Below are positions 53,628 through 63,389 of a DNA stretch of 64,000 bases, one piece after another. The position numbers were made by a program, and so were the translations under genes. Every line of letters begins with the position of its first letter. Positions within the stretch are counted from its first letter, which is position 1. The notes under the pieces are model-generated. The model saw only the letters and a program-made list of their open reading frames with translations. It ran no database searches and was not told the DNA's origin. Where the stretch lies: positions 1-64,000 of the forward strand of contig JAEPNB010000014.1 of NCBI GenBank assembly GCA_017643645.1. The letters run 5' to 3'. This DNA comes from Balneola sp. Lineage in GTDB: Bacteria > Bacteroidota > Rhodothermia > Balneolales > Balneolaceae.

Positions 53628-55970
53628 ATGAAACAATTACTGACAATTGTAAGCTTTTCTATCTTATGTTCAACCGCAGCATTAAGTCAATCGGGTTCTA
53701 AATGGCTTTTTGATGATTCAACCTTGCCGGAAGTAAGAATTACTATCGCCCCGAATTATCTCGATGAAATTTTAGATGATGAGAATCAGCAAAGTGATCA
53801 TGAATTTTTAGCAACTTTCAGTTTTACAAAAAATGAAGAAACTGAAACAGTTGACAGTGTTGGTTTCAGATTGAGAGGGAACACTTCAAGGGCATCAGAG
53901 AAAAAATCATTCAAAGTATCCTTTGATACATTTATTGATGGCAGAGAATACCGCGGTTTGGATAAAATGAATCTGAATGGAGAGCATAATGATCCAACGG
54001 TAATGAGAGCTAAATTGAGTTGGGATATTTTCGAAAAGATGGATGTTAAAGCACCCAGATCTAATCATGTTGCCTTTTACATCAATGATGTTTTTTATGG
54101 ATTGTATTTGAATGTAGAACACATCGATAATGAATTTCTGAAAAAGGAATTTGATGGCGATTCCGGCAACTTATATAAATGTCTGTATCCTGCAGATCTG
54201 GGAACTAGAGACCTCGACAATAATTTAATTGCAGATTTTAGCAAACACGAAGAGTTTGGCAGAAGACCATATGATCTTAAAACAAACGAAGCAGAAAATG
54301 ATTATTCAGGTCTGGCATCATTTATTGAATTCTTAAACAACTCAAAAGATCAGGATTTCGAAGAACAAGTTCATGAATATATGGATGTAGACGCCACTCT
54401 TCGATGGATGGCTATTGATGTGTTGACCGGGAATTGGGATAACTACTCATTCAACAAGAATAACTTCTATTTATATCATTCTCCTGATGATGGTAGATTT
54501 GTTGTAATACCTTATGATTATGACAATACTCTTGGAGTGGATTTCTTTGGTATAGATTGGGGAGTGAGAAATATTTACAACTGGGGAAACCAGCATGAAA
54601 CTCGCCCATTAACAAACCGTCTTTTAGGAATCCAAAAATTTAAAGATTGGTTCAGTTATTATCTGAATGAAACTATAGAAACTGTTTTTAATGAGGATAG
54701 TCTGCTTCCTGAAATAGATCGCATGAAAGCAATGATTCAAACATCAGCTGAGGCCGACACTTTCAGAACAAAAGACTGGCCGGCATTGGACTTTGAGGAT
54801 TACGATAAATCTTTCACTCAAGCTTTAGGGGGGCATGTTCCATACGGACTGAAGCCTTTTATAACTCAACGAACAAATTCAGCATTAAATCAGCTACAGC
54901 TGAATAATATATACCCGATTATCCACACATCTTCTTCAAAGCTTCTCAATGACAATGGAGATAAAACAATTGTTGTTGAAGCTACAGTTAAGGATGATGA
55001 TCTGAATGTTGTAAGCGCTAAGCTAGATATTCTAGAGATACTGAATCCTTTTGAATTAAATGATGACGGAAATGGAGCAGACAGAATTGCTGGAGATGGC
55101 ATTTATACGGGTTCTAAAGAAATAGGGTCTTATCCAGATGATATAAACTTTTTTGTACTGGCTCAGGATCAACAAGGAAAAACAAGTCGGTATCCACAAA
55201 ACCCGGCAAAGAAAATAGTACAGGAAAATTCGGATGTTCCTTCTGATCTTCTTATCAATGAATTAATGGCGAGTAACAGTTCAACTATTCAGGATGAATC
55301 AGGCTCTTTTCCGGATTGGGTAGAAGTTTTTAATAATACACCGGACGAAATTTCATTAAGCGGGTATTTTCTCACAGATGATCTGGCAAATCCCGGCAAA
55401 TGGGCATTCCCGGATACAACGATTCCGGGAGAGGGATTTTTAATTGTTTGGGCAGATGATGATGAAAAGGAAGGACCCATGCACGCTTCTTTCAATTTGA
55501 ATAAGAGCGGAGAAGATCTGGGACTATACAAAAAGAATGGTAATAATTTTGAAGCAGTAAACACGCTTACATTTGGTGAACAGACCACGGATGTATCGTA
55601 TGCAAGGGATGGAGACGGAGTTAGTTCTTTTGTATTCAGGAAAGAGCCTACGCCGGGCGCTACAAACGGAATTATTCTGAGTGCAGGTGATAATTCGGAA
55701 ATACCTGAAAATGTAACACTGTATCAAAATTATCCGAATCCTTTTAACCCGAGCACAACAATTTCTTTCGGGCTGGATAAACAGGATAAAGTGACACTGG
55801 AAATTTTCAATATCACAGGACAGTTAGTAGAAACTATAACAAGTGAGGTGTTTAGTGCCGGGAAGCATTCACTTAAGTTTCGTGCTGATAACCTTTCAAG
55901 CGGAGTATATTTTTACAGACTTAAAACATCCGTCTCAACGCAGACAAAGAAATTTACTTTAATAAAGTAA
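53628..55970 (+). CDS. CotH kinase-family protein with lamin-tail and T9SS sorting domains
   Basis: This protein is about 780 residues long. It has a signal peptide and an N-terminal CotH domain (VGFRLRGNTSRASEKKSFKVSF; MNLNGEHNDPTVMRAKLSWDIF; VIPYDYDNTLGVDFFG). A bacterial Ig-like linker follows, then a lamin-tail domain (INELMASNSSTIQDESGSFPDWVEVFNNT). The C-terminal sorting domain is LYQNYPNPFNPSTTISFGL to KKFTLIK. CotH proteins are atypical protein kinases in spore-formers and fungi. Here the protein is probably exported by the type IX system and bound to the cell surface. Confidence 0.92.
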   Translation: MKQLLTIVSFSILCSTAALSQSGSKWLFDDSTLPEVRITIAPNYLDEILDDENQQSDHEFLATFSFTKNEETETVDSVGFRLRGNTSRASEKKSFKVSFDTFIDGREYRGLDKMNLNGEHNDPTVMRAKLSWDIFEKMDVKAPRSNHVAFYINDVFYGLYLNVEHIDNEFLKKEFDGDSGNLYKCLYPADLGTRDLDNNLIADFSKHEEFGRRPYDLKTNEAENDYSGLASFIEFLNNSKDQDFEEQVHEYMDVDATLRWMAIDVLTGNWDNYSFNKNNFYLYHSPDDGRFVVIPYDYDNTLGVDFFGIDWGVRNIYNWGNQHETRPLTNRLLGIQKFKDWFSYYLNETIETVFNEDSLLPEIDRMKAMIQTSAEADTFRTKDWPALDFEDYDKSFTQALGGHVPYGLKPFITQRTNSALNQLQLNNIYPIIHTSSSKLLNDNGDKTIVVEATVKDDDLNVVSAKLDILEILNPFELNDDGNGADRIAGDGIYTGSKEIGSYPDDINFFVLAQDQQGKTSRYPQNPAKKIVQENSDVPSDLLINELMASNSSTIQDESGSFPDWVEVFNNTPDEISLSGYFLTDDLANPGKWAFPDTTIPGEGFLIVWADDDEKEGPMHASFNLNKSGEDLGLYKKNGNNFEAVNTLTFGEQTTDVSYARDGDGVSSFVFRKEPTPGATNGIILSAGDNSEIPENVTLYQNYPNPFNPSTTISFGLDKQDKVTLEIFNITGQLVETITSEVFSAGKHSLKFRADNLSSGVYFYRLKTSVSTQTKKFTLIK

Positions 55971-55981
55971 GCGCTGTCTTT

Positions 55982-57124
55982 TTAGTTTACACTTAACAGC
56001 TCTTTTCTAACTTCTTTATAATAATCTTCATACTGATTAACAACCAGATTTTGATTAAACAGCTCCGCTCGTTTCCGCGCATTTTTACTCATTCGGGAAT
56101 GCAGCTCAGGATTCGTTAGTATTTCTACGGCATTATCTGCCATACAATCGATATCATCCAGATCACAAAGAAAACCGGTTTCGCCCTGAACATTTACCTC
56201 CGGTAAACCGCCAATATTCGAACTGATTACAGGAACGGAACAACTCATTGCTTCTAATGCTGCCAGTCCAAATGTTTCAGAGCCTGAAGGAATCAAAAAC
56301 AGATCCGCAATGGAAAGTACTTCTTCTACCTGATCCAGCTTTCCCAGGAAGCGCACATGATCACAAATACCAAGATCACGGCATTGTTGCTCTGTTCTTT
56401 GTCGCTCGGGACCGTCGCCTACAAGTAAAAGTTTAGCTGCAATTCCGTGTTTCAGGATTCGATCAAATATAGTTACAACCTCAGGAACGCGTTTCACTTT
56501 TCGGAAATTAGACACATGAACAACTACTTTTTCTCCATCAGGACAAATAGCTCTTTTAAAGTGACTCTTATTCGACTTCTGAAATCTTTCCAGATCAATA
56601 AAATTCGGAATAACTTTAATGTCGGTTTTTATATCAAAACGTTCACATGTTTCACGTCTCAGATAGTCAGAAACAGCGGTAACTCCATCACTTTTGTTAA
56701 TCGAGAATTCCACTACATGTTTATAACTTGGGTCACTACCTACTAATGTTATATCTGTACCGTGTAAAGTTGTAACAACCGGAACATGAATTCCTTTTTC
56801 AGCCATGATCTGTTTGGCTAAATAAGCGCTTGTTGCATGAGGAAGTGCATAATGAACGTGAAGAAGATCAAGATTCTCGTACTCGATCAGATTGACCATT
56901 TGCGAAGCTAATGCCAGTGCATAAGGAGGATATTCAAACAAAGGGTACGCATTAATAGCCACCTCATGATAAAAAATATTGGAATCCAGCGTTTCTAGTC
57001 TGGCCGGTTTAGCGTAACTCATCATATGGATCTTATGACCTTTTGAGGCTAATACTTTTGCCAGCTCAGTAGCAACAACGCCACTACCGCCAAAGGTAGG
57101 ATAACAGACAATTCCAATATTCAT
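55982..57124 (-). CDS. bshA: N-acetyl-alpha-D-glucosaminyl L-malate synthase
   Basis: This 380-residue GT4 glycosyltransferase makes the first intermediate of bacillithiol from UDP-GlcNAc and L-malate. The BshA pattern is clear: MNIGIVCYPTFGGSGVVATELA, LLHVHYALPHATSAYLA, HGTDITLVGSDPSYKHVVEFSI (read in parts), SNFRKVKRV and the nucleotide-binding SETFGLAALEAMSCSVPVI. Bacillithiol replaces glutathione in many Bacteroidota. bshB and bshC are not in the window. Confidence 0.95.
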   Translation of the reverse strand: MNIGIVCYPTFGGSGVVATELAKVLASKGHKIHMMSYAKPARLETLDSNIFYHEVAINAYPLFEYPPYALALASQMVNLIEYENLDLLHVHYALPHATSAYLAKQIMAEKGIHVPVVTTLHGTDITLVGSDPSYKHVVEFSINKSDGVTAVSDYLRRETCERFDIKTDIKVIPNFIDLERFQKSNKSHFKRAICPDGEKVVVHVSNFRKVKRVPEVVTIFDRILKHGIAAKLLLVGDGPERQRTEQQCRDLGICDHVRFLGKLDQVEEVLSIADLFLIPSGSETFGLAALEAMSCSVPVISSNIGGLPEVNVQGETGFLCDLDDIDCMADNAVEILTNPELHSRMSKNARKRAELFNQNLVVNQYEDYYKEVRKELLSVN

Positions 57125-57271
57125 GTAAACTCTTTAATTTTTTAAAAGGTAATTAATCTCAAGCTTTCTAACACAACCTTTAACAGTATGGTTTCATAAA
57201 AAATTTACGATGGCTATGTAGTATTATGTATATTTACAACCTTGAATCAGTAACATAATTGTAGTTATCTA

Positions 57272-58030
57272 ATGGCAGGACATTCTAAATGGGCGAATAT
57301 TCGCCACAAGAAGGCTAAAGAAGATTCCAAGAGATCAAAAGTATTTACAAAAGTGATCAAAGAATTAACTGTAGCTGCACGCGAAGGTGGTGGTGATCCT
57401 ACGGGAAATCCACGTTTATCGTTAGCAATTGATAACGCGAAGGCTGTAAATCTTCCAAAAGACAATATGGAGCGTGCAATTAAGCGTGGAACCGGAGAAG
57501 GAGATGACGCCGCTACTTATGAAGAGGTTACTTTTGAAGGCTATGGTCCGGGTGGCATTGCCTATTTTGTGGAAGTAACCACAGATAATAACACACGGTC
57601 TGTTGCTGATATCCGACATATTTTCACCAAACACGGTGGAAATATGGGAACTAATGGATCGGTAAGTTTCTTGTTTGAGCAAAAAGGGATGATTCGTGTA
57701 GCTGCAGAGGGCAAAGACGAAGAAGAATTTATGCTGGAAGCCATTGAAGCGGGAGCAGATGATATACAATCAGAAGATGATTTATTCGTTGTGTACACGA
57801 CTCGTGAAGATCTTTTTAATGTAAGAAAAGCACTGGAAGAGGGAGGAAATAAGATCGAGTCGGCAGAGTTGATCCGTGAAGCTACAACAGAAACAAAAGT
57901 TGATGCAGAAACGGCTCTTTCAAATTTAAAGATGATGGACAAATTTGAAGACAATGATGATGTAACCAACGTGTTTACCAATATGTTGATGGATGAGGAA
58001 ACACTGCAGGTAGCGGAAGAAATGGAATAG
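57272..58030 (+). CDS. yebC: YebC/PmpR family protein
   Basis: This 252-residue protein has the intact family signature MAGHSKWANIRHKKAKEDSKRSK at its start, GFGTGEGD-like KRGTGEGDDAATYEEVTFEGYGPGG (read in parts), and NTRSVADIRHIFTKHGGNMG. The family was annotated as a transcriptional regulator. Recent work links YebC proteins to translation of difficult proline-rich motifs. It precedes the Bat genes by 5 bases and is probably in their transcript. Confidence 0.95.
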   Translation: MAGHSKWANIRHKKAKEDSKRSKVFTKVIKELTVAAREGGGDPTGNPRLSLAIDNAKAVNLPKDNMERAIKRGTGEGDDAATYEEVTFEGYGPGGIAYFVEVTTDNNTRSVADIRHIFTKHGGNMGTNGSVSFLFEQKGMIRVAAEGKDEEEFMLEAIEAGADDIQSEDDLFVVYTTREDLFNVRKALEEGGNKIESAELIREATTETKVDAETALSNLKMMDKFEDNDDVTNVFTNMLMDEETLQVAEEME

Positions 58031-58035
58031 AATTA

Positions 58036-58668
58036 ATGAAAACCTTGTTTTACATATTGATCGGATTTCTTTTTGTGGCTTCGGGCGATGGAAGAGAAGC
58101 TAATAAGGCATACAATGAAGGAAACTATGTTTTAGCAGATTCTTTATTCCGATTAGCTTTGGAAGAGGATCCCGAGAATTCCAAGCTGTATTTCAATCTT
58201 GGAAATTCACTGGCAAAGCAGGGTAAAGTAGAAGATGCCATCGAAGCTTATCTGAACTCGCAGGAATATGCTGAATCAGCCGAAGATAAAGCTTTGGCTC
58301 AATACAACATTGGAACGATATTGGCTGAAAACGAAGATTGGAAACCTGCGGCGCATCATTTCAGAAACTCCTTAAGACTGAATCCGGGAGATTATGAAGC
58401 GAAACATAATTACGAATTAGCCGCTAAAAAAGCTTCGGAAGAAGAAAATGAGCAAAATCAGGATCAGCAAAACCAGGACCAGGAAAAAGAACCTCCTTCT
58501 GAATATGCCAAGGCAATGAAAAAACGGGCAGAGCAGTTGGTAGCTGAGCAAAGATATCAGGAAGCATTTAATTTAATGGAAAGTGCCGCTGCTAACGATA
58601 AAACCGTTCAGCCTAACTACAACGATTTTATGGAACGAATTAAGACCGTAAGCACTATAGACAATTAA
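58036..58668 (+). CDS. batC: BatC-like TPR protein
   Basis: This 210-residue protein has an N-terminal hydrophobic signal and TPR repeats (ANKAYNEGNYVLADSLFRLALEEDPEN; YFNLGNSLAKQGKVEDAIEAYL; AAHHFRNSLRLNPGDYEAKHNYELA). A Gln/Glu/Asp-rich linker and a C-terminal helix pair follow. It fits BatC of the Bacteroides aerotolerance operon, thought to act with the BatA/BatB von Willebrand proteins in the periplasm. No batA or batB lies here. Confidence 0.82.
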   Translation: MKTLFYILIGFLFVASGDGREANKAYNEGNYVLADSLFRLALEEDPENSKLYFNLGNSLAKQGKVEDAIEAYLNSQEYAESAEDKALAQYNIGTILAENEDWKPAAHHFRNSLRLNPGDYEAKHNYELAAKKASEEENEQNQDQQNQDQEKEPPSEYAKAMKKRAEQLVAEQRYQEAFNLMESAAANDKTVQPNYNDFMERIKTVSTIDN

Positions 58669-58670
58669 TT

Positions 58671-59204
58671 ATGAAATACTTTTCAAGCATTTTATTAATG
58701 GCTTTGATCGCTGTGACTGTTCAGGCTCAGGATGCCGATAGTTTCTTTCACAGAGGGGCAAATTCGTACATCAACTCCCAACTGAATCAGGCCATTCAGA
58801 TAGTTGATGAAGGACTATTTCAGCACCCGAATGATGCTAAACTGAATGCGCTGAAACAAAAGCTGGAAGAAGAGAAAGAAAAACAGCAACAGCAGCAACA
58901 AAATCAGCAAAACCAAAATCAGGAGCAGGAACAACAAGAGCAAGATCAGCAGGAACAAAACCAGGATCAGCAACAGGAGAATCAGGAGCAAAACGAAGAA
59001 GAGCAGCAGGAACAGGAACAAGGCGAGGGTAGCGAAGAAAATGAACCTAAACCTGAAGAAGGAAAGGAAATTGATTCCAAAGAAATAAGTAAGGAAGATG
59101 CTGAAAAGATCCTGAAAGCTTTGGCTCAGAAAGAAAAAGAATTGTTGAAAGACTTCAAGAAAAAGAAATCAAAAGACAGCGCTACGCATGATAAAGATTG
59201 GTAA
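58671..59204 (+). CDS. Second BatC-like protein with glutamine-rich tract
   Basis: This 177-residue exported protein has a signal peptide (ending VQAQ) and a short TPR-like part (RGANSYINSQLNQAIQIVDEGLFQHPNDAKL). A run of about 60 residues, mostly Gln and Glu, occupies residues 65-125 and is encoded by CAG/CAA/GAG-rich DNA at about 58860-59045. The C-terminal helix EDAEKILKALAQKEKELLKDFKKKKS is like BatC tails. Its end overlaps batD by 17 bases. Tract length is likely to vary between strains. Confidence 0.75.
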   Translation: MKYFSSILLMALIAVTVQAQDADSFFHRGANSYINSQLNQAIQIVDEGLFQHPNDAKLNALKQKLEEEKEKQQQQQQNQQNQNQEQEQQEQDQQEQNQDQQQENQEQNEEEQQEQEQGEGSEENEPKPEEGKEIDSKEISKEDAEKILKALAQKEKELLKDFKKKKSKDSATHDKDW

Positions 59205-60942
59205 TAAACCAGTACTGCTTTTTGTCTTATTAATTTCAGGAATTGCCAATCAGCTTTTATTGGCACAGGATGTGAGCGTACAGGCAACACTGACAGAAAC
59301 CAATATTTTCGAAGGAGAATCGGTTCAGCTTGATATCGCAATTTCAGGAACCTCTCTTAATTCCCTGGAACGACCGGAGATTCCATCCATTTCCGGATTA
59401 CGATATTTGCCTAACAGAACTATTTCAGGAAGCAACTATACTTACGTAAATGGTAAACCATCGCTGACACAAAGCTACGGTTTTCAGTTTATTGCTCAAT
59501 CGCCCGGAAGTTACACGGTTCCTTCAATCAAAGTGACGGTTAACGGGAAAGAATTTGCAACCAAACCAATTGCGTTCAAAGTACTAGACCCCAAAACCAT
59601 TGACAACGGAAATGCGGAAAGAGCTCCTGATATTTATGTGAGATTGGAACCAACTACTCAAAACCCGGTCGTAGGTCAGCAGGTTGTTGCAGATATCGTA
59701 TTATACTTTAAAAGCGAAGTGGAAGTATCTAATTACAACACTGTTCCGGGATGGAAGGCTGAAGGTTTCTGGAAAGAAGAATTAAACAATCCATCACAAG
59801 CCAGAACAACTTCAGTAATTATAAATGGAATTCGATATAAAAGAGCACGGCTTTTACAGTATGCACTTTTTCCCACCAAAGCAGGAGAGTTGACTTTAAG
59901 CCCGTACAGTTTAACGGTAAGGATTCGTAACAGCCGAAGAACAGCTCGTGATCCTTTTAACTTTAGTTTTGGACAAGAAAACAAAGAATTAAAAACTCTT
60001 CCGGTTACTTTGACTGTTGGGCGACCACCAGCCATTGAAAATGCTGAATATATAGGAGCAGTTGGTGATTTTGAGATCAAAAGAACTATAAAGCCAAGTT
60101 CAGCTTATGTGGGTGAAAGCGTGGAGATCATAACTGAGATCACAGGTTCAGGAAATCTTCCGCTTCTCAACAAACCTGAGTACGATTTTCCCGAATCTTT
60201 AGAGCTGTATAATCCGCAGGAAAACACAAGTATTACCCGGGACAACAGATTGATCGCAGGGTCTAAAACGTTTACAGATATTATTATCGCTCGAAATGAC
60301 GGAACGTATTCTATACCTGAAAAAAGGATAGCAACTTTTAATCCTGACAAAAACAGCTACGAATATTTTACGCTTTCAGAAATAAATTTCAGAGCGGATA
60401 TAGATCCCAATGCTACAGTAACTTCTTTGGAGGATATGCGCCTGGATATTGATCCGGTTACAGGTTTAGCACAATGGAAAAAGAAATCAGACACACCATT
60501 AACCGAAAGAAATTCCATTTGGGTAATGCTGTTCACTCCATTTTTGCTTTTTATAGGAGCATACGGGTATAAGAACTACTATGATAAACTGAATAACGAT
60601 ACGGGTTTTGCAAGATCCACCAAGGCCAAAGATAAAGCGATGGAAATTTTGGATAACGCAAAAACCACAGAAGACATTAAAGAGGGATACCACAAAATTC
60701 AAAAAGCTCTTGCACAGTTTATAGCTGACAAACTTAATCTTCCGATAGCAGGGGTTTCGGGGCAGAGTCTAATCACAGAGATCCAAAAGAAGGGCGCAGA
60801 TAAATCTGTAATAACGGAAGCGAAGAGAATTTTTGATAAATGTGAAACCATAGCTTATGCTCCAAATATTTCACAGGAAGGATTAGAAGATGATGTGGAA
60901 AAAACCAAACAACTGATCAAAGATTTGGGGAAGGTTCTGTGA
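59188..60942 (+). CDS. batD: BatD-like aerotolerance protein
   Basis: This 584-residue protein has a signal peptide, a large beta-rich periplasmic part matching BatD (VQATLTETNIFEGESVQLDIAISG; GLRYLPNRTISGSNYTYVNGK; YAFFPTKAG-like LLQYALFPTKAGELTLSPY) and one transmembrane helix near 447-463 (IWVMLFTPFLLFIGAYGY). A cytosolic helical tail follows. It starts inside the preceding gene (17-base overlap). Bat proteins have been linked to oxygen and stress tolerance; the mechanism is not known. Confidence 0.9.
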   Translation: MIKIGNKPVLLFVLLISGIANQLLLAQDVSVQATLTETNIFEGESVQLDIAISGTSLNSLERPEIPSISGLRYLPNRTISGSNYTYVNGKPSLTQSYGFQFIAQSPGSYTVPSIKVTVNGKEFATKPIAFKVLDPKTIDNGNAERAPDIYVRLEPTTQNPVVGQQVVADIVLYFKSEVEVSNYNTVPGWKAEGFWKEELNNPSQARTTSVIINGIRYKRARLLQYALFPTKAGELTLSPYSLTVRIRNSRRTARDPFNFSFGQENKELKTLPVTLTVGRPPAIENAEYIGAVGDFEIKRTIKPSSAYVGESVEIITEITGSGNLPLLNKPEYDFPESLELYNPQENTSITRDNRLIAGSKTFTDIIIARNDGTYSIPEKRIATFNPDKNSYEYFTLSEINFRADIDPNATVTSLEDMRLDIDPVTGLAQWKKKSDTPLTERNSIWVMLFTPFLLFIGAYGYKNYYDKLNNDTGFARSTKAKDKAMEILDNAKTTEDIKEGYHKIQKALAQFIADKLNLPIAGVSGQSLITEIQKKGADKSVITEAKRIFDKCETIAYAPNISQEGLEDDVEKTKQLIKDLGKVL

Positions 60943-61703
60943 AAAAAGTATTGGCACTATCAATTCTTTTCTGTTTTACCGGAGTATTATTTGGACAATC
61001 TTCACCACAACTTAATTTTGATGAAGCCAATAATTTACTTGAAGAAGGTAACTACAGAGAAGCTTTAAAAAAGTATCGACAAATTGAAGGGAATAACTTT
61101 ATTTCCGGAGAACTGTTTTTAAATATGGGAATCGCCTCTGTTCAGATCGATTCTTTGGGACTGGCAAAGTTCTACTTTTTGCAGGCCTCAAAATTTGAGT
61201 CAACTCAGCAAAGTGCAGATCAGGCGCTGGATTTTGTGAACTCTCAATTCAGCCGGCAGTCTGCAAAACTTCCCAAATTGCCGTGGGACAGAGCCGTAGA
61301 TCATTTTAAAGTAACTCCGGGTACGTTCGGATTGTTTTTGATCGGTTATTGTTTTGTTTGTCTGGCTTTATTGCTGATCATAGCAGGGTGGTTTAATATG
61401 ATAAAGCTGCCAAAGCAAAAGAATATTATCATTAGCTGTTTAACAATTGCCGTGCTGATCATCTCACTGTCATATTATGTGGATTATGTAGACCAAAGAT
61501 ATGACGAAGCTGTTTTGATCATGGATGAATCCAGTGTGTCTGCATCTCCAACTGAAAATGCGGAACTGGTAAGTATGGCGTACGAAGGATACGATCTGAC
61601 CATAGACCGGAAAAAAAGTGCAACACAAGAAAACTGGTATTACATTAGATTAGGAAACGGGCAATTCGGCTGGATAGAAGCCAAAGGAATCAAAATTTTA
61701 TAA
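60939..61703 (+). CDS. batE: BatE-like TPR protein with SH3-like tail
   Basis: This 254-residue protein starts at GTG 60939 and overlaps the batD stop (GTGA). It has a signal peptide (ending LFGQ), TPR helices (NFDEANNLLEEGNYREALKKYRQIEG), two membrane helices (about 129-150 and 162-181) and a C-terminal bacterial SH3-like domain (ELVSMAYEGYDLTIDRKKSATQENWYYIRLGNGQFGWI). This layout is that of BatE. An M20 peptidase gene follows after 13 bases. Confidence 0.87.
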   Translation: MKKVLALSILFCFTGVLFGQSSPQLNFDEANNLLEEGNYREALKKYRQIEGNNFISGELFLNMGIASVQIDSLGLAKFYFLQASKFESTQQSADQALDFVNSQFSRQSAKLPKLPWDRAVDHFKVTPGTFGLFLIGYCFVCLALLLIIAGWFNMIKLPKQKNIIISCLTIAVLIISLSYYVDYVDQRYDEAVLIMDESSVSASPTENAELVSMAYEGYDLTIDRKKSATQENWYYIRLGNGQFGWIEAKGIKIL

Positions 61704-61716
61704 TTCAAAAAAACTC

Positions 61717-63084
61717 ATGAGTAAATCACAAGAGTACATCGATCAAAACATTAGCAAATTTGAAGAAGAACTGTTCGATCTGCTTCGCATTCCCAGTGTG
61801 AGTACCGATTCTTCCAAAAAACCGGCGATCAAAGAAGCAGCTAACTTTCTGTTGAATCAGTTTGAATCTTTTGATCTTGAGCGGGTAGAATTATTTGAGA
61901 CTCCCGGAAATCCCATTGTGTATGCCGAGCATTGTCCACATGATGACAAGCCAACCGTTTTAGTTTACGGTCATTATGATGTGCAACCCTCCGATCCCGA
62001 TGAATTGTGGGATTCTCCTGCTTTTGAACCGGTAGTAAAAGATGGAAATGTGTATGCTCGTGGAGCAAGTGACGATAAAGGACAGTCGTATACACATGTA
62101 AAAGCCATCGAGTCTTTCAGAAAAACTGGGCAGGAAATTCCGGTAAATGTGAAATTTATTCTGGAAGGAGAAGAAGAAATCGGTTCTCCGAATTTGGTTC
62201 CTTTTATCACTGATCACAAAGACATGTTGGAATGTGATATGGTGTTGATATCAGATACTTCCATGTTCGGAAAAGATATGCCTTCCATCACTTACGGATT
62301 ACGGGGCTTAGCTTATATGGAAGTAGAAGTGGTTGGACCAAACCGGGATCTGCACTCCGGCGTGTACGGCGGCGCGGTAGAAAATCCTTTGAATGTTCTG
62401 TGTGAGATGATCGCCAAATTGAAAGACGAAGACGGAAGAATTCAGATTCCGGGTTTTTATGACAAAGTGATCGATCTTACAGATGAAGAAAGAGAAGCAT
62501 CTGCAGCACTTCCGTTTGATGAAGAAGCTTATAAAAAGTCACTCGATATTGACGCCGTTCATGGTGAAAAAGGATACACCACTCATGAAAGAGCTTCGGC
62601 AAGACCTACTCTTGATGTAAACGGAATTTGGGGCGGGTACACCGGCGAAGGAGCAAAAACAGTGCTTCCATCCAAAGCGAATGCAAAAATCAGTATGCGC
62701 TTGGTGCCGGATCAACATCCTAAAGAAATTGCGGAGTTGTTTACAGAATATTTTAATTCTATTGCTCCCGATACCGTGAAAGTAAAAGTTACGGATCATC
62801 ACGGTGGACATCCATCGGTAACCGACCTTTCTTTTTACGGATTGAAAGCCGCTGCTCAGGCTTTTGAAGATGTGTTCGAAAAAGAAGTACTGTTTTCCCG
62901 TGAAGGTGGTTCTATCCCGATCGTTGCTGATTTCAAAAAAGTACTAGGCGTGGAATCTATTTTGATGGGCTTTGGAATTACAAGTGATGCCATCCATTCC
63001 CCGAATGAAAAATTCTCACTTCAGGATTTCCATCGAGGAATTAAAACCTCAGCGAGGTTTTTGGAGATCTTAGCAGAGGCTTAG
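61717..63084 (+). CDS. M20 family dipeptidase
   Basis: This 455-residue zinc metallopeptidase has the di-metal motifs VLVYGHYDVQP and RGASDDKGQ, EGEEEIGSPNLVPF, VLISDTSMFGKD and the C-terminal FGITSDAIHSPNEKF. A dimerisation lid domain is inserted at about 205-365 (RDLHSGVYGGAVENPLN). It resembles the CNDP/DapE-like dipeptidases that cleave short peptides in the cytosol. It appears to be the last gene in the yebC-bat transcript. Confidence 0.95.
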   Translation: MSKSQEYIDQNISKFEEELFDLLRIPSVSTDSSKKPAIKEAANFLLNQFESFDLERVELFETPGNPIVYAEHCPHDDKPTVLVYGHYDVQPSDPDELWDSPAFEPVVKDGNVYARGASDDKGQSYTHVKAIESFRKTGQEIPVNVKFILEGEEEIGSPNLVPFITDHKDMLECDMVLISDTSMFGKDMPSITYGLRGLAYMEVEVVGPNRDLHSGVYGGAVENPLNVLCEMIAKLKDEDGRIQIPGFYDKVIDLTDEEREASAALPFDEEAYKKSLDIDAVHGEKGYTTHERASARPTLDVNGIWGGYTGEGAKTVLPSKANAKISMRLVPDQHPKEIAELFTEYFNSIAPDTVKVKVTDHHGGHPSVTDLSFYGLKAAAQAFEDVFEKEVLFSREGGSIPIVADFKKVLGVESILMGFGITSDAIHSPNEKFSLQDFHRGIKTSARFLEILAEA

Positions 63085-63389
63085 AATATTGAATATTGAA
63101 CAAGGAATATTCAATGTTGAAGTAGAGTCTTTTTCATAATCTTGTCATCCTGAGGGAACAAGGGTGGGTTAGGAAAGGCTGGGAATTGTTTGAACCACCT
63201 AGAGCACGAAGTGTTTTGGGGATAGGACTTTGATAATAATTTCTCATGAGTGAGACATATTCCTTGCACCAACTCTTCCAGAGTTGAATATGATGACTGC
63301 TCATAAATTTGGGCATAGTTAACTCTGGAAGAGTTAAAAGATCAGTTTGGTTTCCATCTCGTTCCTAAAACTCCAAATCCATCGTCATT
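63085..63389. repeat. Repeat-rich spacer with several palindromes
   Basis: No gene is seen in these 305 bases. At 63089-63114 ttgaatatt pairs with aatattcaa around an 8-base loop. At 63144-63155 gtcatcctgagg resembles the end of the element at 14757. At 63271-63285 and 63321-63335 a perfect 15-base inverted repeat occurs, each arm itself a 6-base hairpin (aactct/agagtt). The mixture suggests a landing zone for small repeats. Confidence 0.6.

Noticed and set aside
58815-59021. Leucine-rich minus-strand ORF
   Set aside because: It is the complement of the CAG/CAA-rich glutamine tract; the leucines are a by-product of that bias.
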